In this document: positions 1 through 5,612 of the stretch, piece after piece
How the letters are laid out: every line of letters begins with the position of its first letter
How positions within the stretch are numbered: position 1 is the first letter of the stretch
Origin: Methanobacteriota archaeon
Lineage (GTDB): Archaea; Halobacteriota; Halobacteria; Halobacteriales; Halalkalicoccaceae
DNA length: 10,250 bases
Direction: 5' to 3'
Assembly (NCBI GenBank): GCA_022561895.1
Contig: JADFQH010000086.1
Span: forward strand, 1-10,250
Made by a program: the position numbers and the translations under genes
Notes under the pieces: model-generated
What the model was told of the DNA's origin: nothing
Databases searched by the model: none
The model's input: only the letters and a program-made list of their open reading frames with translations

Positions 1-161
1 CCAGGGAGGGCCATACCTCCCGGGGCGCAGGGAGATGAGAATTCACACGGAGCTAGCGGGCCGAACCGAGAATGATGTTCCCAGCACCAAAATAAAGATC
101 CGACGGGAGAGCCGCTACCTCTGTCTGTTGGTCTGGGTAGCAGAATGCTAAAATTCACCAC
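1..161. other. Upstream region, no gene assigned
   Basis: No convincing gene is seen here. One plus-strand frame is open from the window edge to a stop at 149-151 (49 codons, rich in Arg), and a minus-strand frame is also open, but neither translation resembles a known family and neither has a visible start signal. The plus frame of the downstream fusion gene is closed by a TAG at 138-140, so that protein cannot begin earlier than the ATG at 162. Base composition is more AT-rich and less haloarchaeal-looking than the ATP synthase region. Confidence 0.4.
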
Positions 162-1688
162 ATGTCCATATTCGGCCGGGGAAATCCCTATGATTCTCTA
201 TCCCGGTCTCGAAAGACCAATTCCTCGATCCGGGGGCTGATCCTTCTCGCAGTTTTTTTGGCCCTGGCCGGAGGGGCCCACGTGTCTTCGATGGCGCCGA
301 TTCAGGACGGGCGTGCCGAGGTGGTAGAATATAGGGTAGAAGCCGGGTCCAAAGTGGTCAACCGGATGCTGGGAGATGATCTTCGGTTTCCAAAAGGGTC
401 GATTGTGGGGGCGCTGGTGCGAGGAGACGAAGTGATTGTTCCGCGAGGGGGGGACACCTTTCTCCCCGGAGATCGGGTGATCGCTTTTGTGCTTTCGGAG
501 GTGATCGAGGAGTTGAACGATTTCGAGGGGTCGGGAACCCAGTTGGTGACGATCTACGTCCCCGCGGACAGACAGGTCTCCGACGTGGCTGCACATATCA
601 CCCAAGAGCATTCGGAAGCCTCAAACATCAAATCCAAGCAGACGAGAACCAACGTTCAAGACGCTCTGACGAGCATCAAAGACCGATTGAAATACTACGA
701 CACCTTCCCGCCCGAAAACGGGATGGTGCTGTTTTCGGGGGCCGTCAACTCCGGCGGGGGACAGACCGAGATGATCACCAGAGTGCTCGAAAAGCCGCCC
801 CAGCCCGTCGAGTCCTTTCGGTATCACTGCGATTCGGATTTCCTGACCGAACCCTTAGAGCAGATGCTCGCCGATCAGGGTCTTTATGGACTGGTCGTCC
901 TCGATCGGCGGGAGGCGAACGTCGGCTGGCTCCGGGGCAAACGTGTCGAACCCGTCAAATCCGCTTCCTCGCTCGTGCCCGGAAAACAGCGAAAAGGTGG
1001 CCAGTCCGCCCAGCGATTCGCCCGCCTCCGCCTCGAAGCCATCGACAACTTCTACCAGGAGGTCGCGGAGATGGCGAACGATCTCTTCGTCCCCGAGCGC
1101 CACGATCTGGAGGGAGTGCTCGTGGGCGGTCCCTCGCCGACAAAAGACGAGTTTTTAGACGGGGATTACCTGCATCACGAACTCCAGGACCAGGTGCTCG
1201 GGAAGTTCGACGTCTCCTATACGGACGAATCGGGTCTGTACGACCTCGTCGACGCCGCAGAGGAGGCGCTTGCGGACGCGGAAGTAATGAAGGACAAGTC
1301 CCAGATGGAGGAGTTCTTCAAACAGCTCCACGACGGCGGACTTGCCACCTATGGGTTCGAAGCGACTCGAAAAAATCTCGTGATGGGCTCGGTCGATCGC
1401 TTGCTCATCTCCGAAGACGTTCGACAGGATGTCGTTTCGTATGACTGTGGAAGCACTGAAGAGTACGAGGTCATAGACCGGCGCCATTCGACGCCCGAAC
1501 ACGACTGCGAGGACGGTTCGCAGGCGGAGGTGATCGAGCGAGAGGACGTAATCGAGCATCTGATCGCGATTGCAGAACAGCGGGGGACAGAACCGAAATT
1601 CATCTCGACGGACTTCGAGAAGGGCGACCAGCTCTACGACGCCTTCGGTGGGCTTGCGGGCATTCTGCGGTACGAGACGGGCGTCTAA
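162..1688 (+). CDS. TrkA_C domain fused to archaeal peptide chain release factor 1 (aRF1)
   Basis: The protein has 508 residues. From about residue 114 to the end it is a clear haloarchaeal aRF1, which recognises all three stop codons in the ribosomal A site and triggers peptide release. The stop-codon-reading NIKS motif is at 155-158, within ASNIKSKQTR. The catalytic GGQ that reaches the peptidyl transferase centre is at 279-281. The C-terminal domain that contacts the recycling factor ABCE1/Pelota-type machinery follows. aRF1 proteins are about 410-420 residues and begin some 15-20 residues before VIEEL. Here those residues are replaced by about 113 others: a polar start, a hydrophobic stretch (24-37), and a TrkA_C/RCK_C-like domain at about 48-113, including GRAEVVEY, FPKGSIVGALVRGDE and PGDRVIAF. 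The switch falls at VIEEL (114-118). GTG codons at 489 and 501 could start a near-normal aRF1 (398 or 395 residues), but no well-placed Shine-Dalgarno is seen. Identity of the aRF1 part is certain; whether the fusion is real is not. It converges on the next gene with a 13 bp gap. Confidence 0.85.
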   Translation: MSIFGRGNPYDSLSRSRKTNSSIRGLILLAVFLALAGGAHVSSMAPIQDGRAEVVEYRVEAGSKVVNRMLGDDLRFPKGSIVGALVRGDEVIVPRGGDTFLPGDRVIAFVLSEVIEELNDFEGSGTQLVTIYVPADRQVSDVAAHITQEHSEASNIKSKQTRTNVQDALTSIKDRLKYYDTFPPENGMVLFSGAVNSGGGQTEMITRVLEKPPQPVESFRYHCDSDFLTEPLEQMLADQGLYGLVVLDRREANVGWLRGKRVEPVKSASSLVPGKQRKGGQSAQRFARLRLEAIDNFYQEVAEMANDLFVPERHDLEGVLVGGPSPTKDEFLDGDYLHHELQDQVLGKFDVSYTDESGLYDLVDAAEEALADAEVMKDKSQMEEFFKQLHDGGLATYGFEATRKNLVMGSVDRLLISEDVRQDVVSYDCGSTEEYEVIDRRHSTPEHDCEDGSQAEVIEREDVIEHLIAIAEQRGTEPKFISTDFEKGDQLYDAFGGLAGILRYETGV

Positions 1689-1701
1689 ACCGGGCAGCTC
1701 A

Positions 1702-2097
1702 TTACTCCAAGAGCTGGACTAGCTGCGGGCGGCGGCGCTCGACATCGAGTACGAGATCGAGAGCCGGATCGTTCGCCAGATAGTCGAGCGTCGAAAGCGG
1801 GTCCGTCCCCGCGCGTTCGATCCGCGAGACGAGCTCTTCGATCTCGCTTCGGTTGAGCGCGAGCGACTCACAGAGCGTCACCAGAAGCGCCATTGCGAGC
1901 GCGGTCTCGGGGTCATTGGGAAGCCCAGTCGAAAGGTGAGCTACGGCCGTCGGGTCGTCGGTCGTGTTGGCTTCGGCCGGCGAAACCGTCACGCAGGTCC
2001 GACAGACCGCGAGGGTTTCGGGATCGCCCGGCAGATAGCCACCGAGATCGAGTGCAGAAATGAGCAGCGTTTCGCCGCCACAGACGGGACAGTCCAT
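1702..2097 (-). CDS. DUF6276-type haloarchaeal zinc-ribbon protein
   Basis: A 131-residue protein of unknown function. It begins with a split zinc-ribbon: Cys3 and Cys6 in CPVCGGE, then Cys32 and Cys35 in CRTC, a spacing suited to one structural zinc ion. The rest is acidic and helical, including a MALLVTLCESLALNR segment and an ERRRPQLVQLLE tail. From recall, this layout (N-terminal CxxC, GDPxxxAVCxxC, a middle with many Pro/Asp, and LALNR...RAGxDPL) matches the small haloarchaeal family called DUF6276. No catalytic residues are evident. It lies 41 bp downstream of the oxidoreductase remnant on the same strand and may have been its operon partner. Its start at the ATG at 2095-2097 places the first Cys pair at the very N-terminus, as expected for the family. 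Confidence 0.75.
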   Translation of the reverse strand: MDCPVCGGETLLISALDLGGYLPGDPETLAVCRTCVTVSPAEANTTDDPTAVAHLSTGLPNDPETALAMALLVTLCESLALNRSEIEELVSRIERAGTDPLSTLDYLANDPALDLVLDVERRRPQLVQLLE

Positions 2098-2138
2098 ACC
2101 CGTGTTACAGGACGCCGGTCAAAAACCGATTCGCTCGC

Positions 2139-2534
2139 TCACTCGGGAACCTCGAACTCGTCGATCGAGGCGTCGGGATCGAGGAACGCCTCCGGATCGA
2201 ACCCCTCGATCTCCTGGCCGTTTGTGACCCGGTTCGGCCAATCGGGGTTCGCAAGCGCGCCCGTCGCGAGCGTGATCAGTTCGATACCGTTGGTTTCGAT
2301 CACGTCGCGCGCGACCGCCGGTTCGGTGAGCCCACCATCTGCGATCACCGGCGCGTCGCCGTAGCGGGCGGCGAGTTCCGCGAGCGTGGGCCTCGAGTCG
2401 AACGCCGGTGTGCTGATATCCTCCTCGGTGACGTGCAGATAATCAACGCCGGCTTCGCTCAACGCGCTAAAAATCGTTTCGGCCTCGGCTTCCCCGCCGG
2501 GCCACCGGTAGTCGGGATCGTTGACTTTGCTCTG
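2139..2534 (-). pseudogene. C-terminal remnant of an Old Yellow Enzyme-type NADH:flavin oxidoreductase
   Basis: About 131 codons match the C-terminal end of the FMN-dependent OYE/NADH oxidase TIM-barrel family. QSKVNDPDYRWPGG begins the conserved part, then comes SEAGVDYLHVTEED (barrel strand), then APVIADGGL and LATGALANPDWPNRV, which form the phosphate/FMN-binding end of the barrel. Intact members are about 350-370 residues, so roughly the first 220-230 residues, including the substrate-binding His/Asn pair, are missing. Homology stops exactly at the left edge of the palindromic element at 2530-2619. The frame stays open to 2921, but that extension only runs antisense through the element and the PHP remnant and resembles nothing. 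It is probably non-functional, because the barrel is incomplete. Confidence 0.75.
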
Positions 2535-2619
2535 ATAAGGGCTGTTGTAACGATTCACCGGTGATCGCTCGTGCGGGTCAGCGATCACCGGTAAAGGATT
2601 CCAACAGTCCTTATGAGAG
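2530..2619. repeat. ~90 bp near-palindromic element (possible MITE or IS remnant)
   Basis: Two arms, 2530-2568 and 2581-2619, are inverted copies around a 12 nt centre (2569-2580). The inner 12 bases of each arm pair perfectly (ACCGGTGATCGC against GCGATCACCGGT). The outer part pairs with a few mismatches (ATAAGG, CTGTTG and CTCT blocks on both sides); over the 34 innermost positions 28 match. The ends coincide with the truncation points of the two flanking gene remnants. No coding capacity is seen. The structure fits a small non-autonomous transposable element, or two facing terminal repeats left after loss of an insertion sequence. I cannot name a family. Confidence 0.7.
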
Positions 2620-2960
2620 TTCCTGATCCCGACGACGAACTCATCGCCGACGACGGCCCCTGTTTTGTGCCACGCGAGGTGCCCTCGTTCGAGACGGGCC
2701 TCGAACTCCTCTCCAAAGCCTGTGGCGTGGTCAGCCTCGCCCACCCCTACCGATACGACGATTTTAACGGGGTACCCGAACTCGCTCCCCGGCTCGATGC
2801 GGTGGAGTGTCGCTACCCGTACTCGGACTCGAACACCGCTTCCTGCTCCGATCTCGACGTGCGGACGGTCGAACGACACGATCTTCTCATCACTGGCGGA
2901 AGCGACGCTCACGGAAAGCAACTCGGTAAAGCAGGTCTAACCGAGTTGGAGTACGAGTGA
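2613..2960 (+). pseudogene. C-terminal remnant of a PHP-domain metal-dependent phosphoesterase
   Basis: A 115-codon frame whose residues from about 7 onward resemble the C-terminal half of haloarchaeal PHP-domain proteins (TrpH/YciV-like). The signature DDGPCFVP...SFETGLELL is followed by ACGVVSLAHPYRY, LDAVECRYPY, and near the end DLLITGGSDAHG, where the Asp-x-His pair is the last metal-ligand motif of the PHP fold. The N-terminal part with the first HxH and other metal ligands is absent, so the active site cannot be complete. The ATG used here lies inside the palindromic element, and the frame is closed by a TAA at 2592 just upstream, so there is no intact N-terminus nearby. The truncation edge matches the right end of the element at 2530-2619. 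Most likely a dead fragment. Confidence 0.75.
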
Positions 2961-3245
2961 CTACGTGATGCGGGCGGGTTCAGCGTGTGAACAACCGACC
3001 GTGACCGTCAGGAATCACGGCTAGTAGATAGCAGTATACTGTCGGCTGTAACTCTTTTAAGATAGTTTGTGCCGAGCTGGCACCGCCGGTCGTTCGACTC
3101 CTTGTTGCTAGCGGTGTTTCGGTACGTACAGCCGACAGTATAGTTTCGAGACACCTGGTAGATCCGTGATTCACGACGAAAACGACCGTCGCTTCGTTGT
3201 TACAGGTGGACACCTCTTGAATAGAAACAAATCGGAGAAGTACGT
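2961..3245. other. Intergenic region between PHP remnant and atpD
   Basis: This 285 bp stretch has no credible gene. It holds a 108 bp inverted-repeat element (3035-3142, listed separately). On the minus strand, just past the atpD stop, there is a T-rich stretch around 3217-3235 (TTTGTTTCTATT) that could help end transcription of the ATP synthase operon, though no strong hairpin precedes it. Confidence 0.5.
3035..3142. repeat. 108 bp MITE-like element with perfect 16 bp terminal inverted repeats
   Basis: TATACTGTCGGCTGTA at 3035-3050 is exactly mirrored by TACAGCCGACAGTATA at 3127-3142. The interior is structured: GTGCC/GGCAC (3069-3073 with 3079-3083) and CACCGC/GCGGTG (3081-3086 with 3111-3116) are further inverted repeats. 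The TATA at each outer end could be a target duplication of TA or TATA flanking a CTGTCGG...CCGACAG element. No open frame of interest lies inside. Size and symmetric ends fit a miniature inverted-repeat transposable element; a structured RNA is the alternative. Confidence 0.65.
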
Positions 3246-3935
3246 TCAGTCGTCTGCGGGGATCGGCGCGCCCTCGGTGACGTCGGGTTCGTCCTCCGCT
3301 TCCTCCTCTTCGCGTTCTTTCTTGTCCTTGATCTTTTTCATTCGGAAGATCTCTTCACGCTCCTGCTCTTCGAGTTTCTGCTCGATGAACTCCTTGTTCT
3401 CGTACAGCGTCGGCAGCAGCGTAAATTCGAGGGCGTTGACCCGGCGTTTGGTCGTCTCGATCTCGTCTAACATCTTCTTCATCGCCGTCTCGACCTCCGC
3501 GACGAGGATAATGGTCTCGAGGAGTTCCTCGTAGGCGTCGGCGGCCTCGTCGATCCGCGCCGAGGAGCCAAGAACACCATAACCGCGCTGATCCAGCCCC
3601 TTTTTTACGCGGGTGGACTCGATCTGCGGGACGACCACGCCCATGATGTTCTTCGATTGTAGTGTTATCTCGGGGTGTTCCTTGAGCGCTTCGGCCGCGC
3701 CGCGAATCGCAACGTCGCCCTCCATCGCCCGCGCCATATCGAGAGTTCGCTGGGCGCGCTCGTAATCGGAGTCGAGATCCGAGCGCACGTCCTTTGCCTG
3801 ATCGAGAATGTCCATGAACTCCATGATCAGCCCGTCACGTTTCTTTTCGAGCGTGTCGTGTCCCCGCTCGGAGAGATCGATCCGATCCTCGATCGCCATC
3901 AGATTTTTGCGGGTGGGTTTGACGTCCTTGGCCAT
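3246..3935 (-). CDS. atpD: A-type ATP synthase subunit D (central stalk)
   Basis: 229 residues, normal for haloarchaeal AtpD. This subunit forms the long antiparallel coiled coil of the central rotor shaft. It runs through the A3B3 head and, with F, transmits rotation between catalytic sites and the membrane ring. The start MAKDVKPTRKNLMAIEDRI is the conserved first helix. The middle GAAEALKEHPEI...GVVVPQIES and GSSARIDEAADAYEELLE are family hallmarks. VETAMKKMLDEIETTKRRVNALE is the second long coiled-coil helix. The charged tail (about 190-229) is a haloarchaeal-type extension. It is the last gene of the cluster and is separated from atpB by 108 nt, unlike the other tightly packed genes, so it may have its own promoter. 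Confidence 0.96.
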   Translation of the reverse strand: MAKDVKPTRKNLMAIEDRIDLSERGHDTLEKKRDGLIMEFMDILDQAKDVRSDLDSDYERAQRTLDMARAMEGDVAIRGAAEALKEHPEITLQSKNIMGVVVPQIESTRVKKGLDQRGYGVLGSSARIDEAADAYEELLETIILVAEVETAMKKMLDEIETTKRRVNALEFTLLPTLYENKEFIEQKLEEQEREEIFRMKKIKDKKEREEEEAEDEPDVTEGAPIPADD

Positions 3936-3961
3936 TGTTGGTTGGAGCTACTAGGTCCAGT

Positions 3962-3971
3962 CTGATAATCC
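3962..3971 (-). promoter_or_regulatory. Possible TATA-type promoter for atpD
   Basis: On the minus strand the sequence GATTATCAGA lies about 27-36 nt upstream of the atpD ATG and follows a purine-rich AAAGG. That spacing suits a haloarchaeal TATA box producing a leaderless or nearly leaderless transcript. A run of five T at 4031-4035, just after the atpB stop, could weaken transcription entering from upstream. Inferred from position and composition only. Confidence 0.3.
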
Positions 3972-4043
3972 TTTGCAGATCCGCTGTTCGTACTACTCAC
4001 AGCAACGGGACCGGATCCGAAGGAAGATCGAAAAACCTCGCGA

Positions 4044-5612
4044 TCAGTCGTCGGCTTCGACGCCGACCGCTTCCTCGGATTCGCTCTCCTCGCTTTCCTC
4101 GGGATAATACTCCTCGATGAGCTCCTCATCAACCCGGTTGAGCTCCGTTTTGGGCAGCATACCCAACAGCTCCCAGCCGATGTCGAGGGTTTCTTCGATG
4201 TCGCGGTTCGTCTCGTAGCCCTGCTGGACGAACTCGTTTTCGAAGCGCTCTGCGAAGTCGAGGAACTTGTTGTCCCGCTCGCTGAGCGCCTCCCGGCCAA
4301 CGATGTTCACGAGATCGCGCAGGTCCTCACCCTCGGCGTAGGCGGCGTACATCTGGTCCGAAACGTCCGCGTGATCATCACGGGTAAGTCCCTCGCCGAT
4401 CCCGTCGTCCATCAGTCGTGAAAGGCTTGGAAGAACGTTCACCGGCGGCTCAATTCCTTGAGAGTTCAGGTCACGATCCATCATGATCTGGCCCTCGGTG
4501 ATATACCCTGTCAGGTCGGGGATCGGGTGGGTGTCGTCGTCGCCGGGCATCGTCAGGATCGGGATCTGGGTTACCGATCCCTCGCGGCCTTTGATCCGAC
4601 CTGCACGTTCGTAGAGCTGGGCGAGGTCGGTGTACATGTATCCGGGATACCCCCGCCTTCCAGGCACCTCCTCGCGCGCCGCGCCGATCTCTCGGAGTGC
4701 CTCACAGTAGTTCGTCATGTCCGTGAGGATCACGAGCACGTGATAGCCCTTCTCGAAGGCGAGATACTCCGCGGTTGTGAGTGCCAACCTGGGAGTAACC
4801 TGCCGTTCGACGGCGGGGTCGTCCGCTAAGTTCATGAAGACAACCGAGCGTTCGAGTGCGCCGGTGCGCTCGAAGTCGTCGATGAACTCGTTTGCCTCTT
4901 CGGCGGTGATCCCCATCGCACCGAAGATCACCGCGAACTCGCTTCCTTCGTCCTCCTCGCCTTCGCCGAGGTCGCCCCCGCTCTCGTCTACGCCCTCACT
5001 CGGCGCATCCTCGCCGGGTTCATCCGTTGCTTCGTCTTCTGCTGCATCTTCTCGCGGGCCCTGCCCGCTCGAATGGTCCGCGGAGCTTTGCTCCGCGCTA
5101 TCCTCCGGTACTGTCGCCTGCCGGGCGATCTGGAGCGCCAGATCGTTGTGGGGCAGTCCCGACGCCGAGAAGATCGGCAGCTTCTGACCCCGCACCAGAG
5201 TGTTCATCCCGTCGATCGAGCTAACGCCGGTTTGAATGAACTCCTCGGGGTACTCTCTGGCGTACGGATTGATCGCCGCCCCGACGATGTCCTGGCGCTC
5301 CTCGGGGACGATCTCCGGCCCGCCGTCGATTGGATTGCCCGAGCCGTCGAGAACCCGTCCGAGAAGATCCTCGGTGACGGGCATCTTCATGGTCTCGCCC
5401 AAGAATCGAACGGAGGCCTTCCGGTCGATTCCGGTGGTTCCCTCGAACACCTGAATCGCGACGATGTCGCTTTCGGATTCGAGAACCTGACCGCGCTTTA
5501 CCTCGCCCGATGGGGTCTCGATCTCGACGATCTCGTCATACCCGACGGGCTCGTCGATCTCGACGAACACGAGTGGTCCGCTGATCTCGGTGATAGTTTG
5601 ATACTCTTTCAT
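4044..5612 (-). CDS. atpB: A-type ATP synthase subunit B (non-catalytic head subunit) with enlarged acidic insert
   Basis: 522 residues. Subunit B alternates with A in the A3B3 hexamer and binds nucleotide without hydrolysing it. The N-terminal beta-barrel (MKEYQTITEISGPLVFVEID) and the segment GQKLPIFSASGLPHND are present. The latter lies where A has its P-loop and lacks the GKT, as expected for B. FAVIFGAMGITAEEANEF (226 onward) and VILTDMTNYCEALREI follow, with GRRGYPGYMYTDLAQLYERAGRIKG and TRDDHADVSDQMYAAYA in the C-terminal half. Haloarchaeal B subunits are usually near 470 residues. The surplus is a low-complexity Asp/Glu/Ser/Gly insert at about 171-222, directly after the QIARQATVPE helix, plus an acidic tail. 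It probably forms a surface loop. The start ATG overlaps the atpA stop codon (TGATG), implying translational coupling. Confidence 0.96.
   Translation of the reverse strand: MKEYQTITEISGPLVFVEIDEPVGYDEIVEIETPSGEVKRGQVLESESDIVAIQVFEGTTGIDRKASVRFLGETMKMPVTEDLLGRVLDGSGNPIDGGPEIVPEERQDIVGAAINPYAREYPEEFIQTGVSSIDGMNTLVRGQKLPIFSASGLPHNDLALQIARQATVPEDSAEQSSADHSSGQGPREDAAEDEATDEPGEDAPSEGVDESGGDLGEGEEDEGSEFAVIFGAMGITAEEANEFIDDFERTGALERSVVFMNLADDPAVERQVTPRLALTTAEYLAFEKGYHVLVILTDMTNYCEALREIGAAREEVPGRRGYPGYMYTDLAQLYERAGRIKGREGSVTQIPILTMPGDDDTHPIPDLTGYITEGQIMMDRDLNSQGIEPPVNVLPSLSRLMDDGIGEGLTRDDHADVSDQMYAAYAEGEDLRDLVNIVGREALSERDNKFLDFAERFENEFVQQGYETNRDIEETLDIGWELLGMLPKTELNRVDEELIEEYYPEESEESESEEAVGVEADD
5054..5097. 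repeat. Two adjacent hairpin-forming inverted repeats inside the atpB insert
   Basis: CGCGGAGC TTT GCTCCGCG at 5079-5097 has perfect 8 bp arms and a 3 nt loop. Ten bases away, GCGGGC CCT GCCCGC at 5054-5068 has perfect 6 bp arms, also with a 3 nt loop. Both lie within the part of atpB encoding the non-conserved acidic insert, and the first encodes the residues AEQSSA. They may be a repeat that expanded in frame. Confidence 0.7.

Noticed and set aside
1..161. Open frames on both strands at the left edge as possible gene ends
   Set aside because: Short, without family resemblance or a supporting start signal; too little sequence to judge.
2535..2921. Extension of the oxidoreductase frame upstream to an ATG at 2921 (260 residues in all)
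   Set aside because: The extra 129 residues run through the palindromic element and antisense to the PHP remnant, and they resemble no OYE N-terminus.
2980..3213. 77-codon minus-strand frame spanning the 108 bp inverted-repeat element
   Set aside because: It crosses both terminal repeats and has no recognisable motif or plausible start context.
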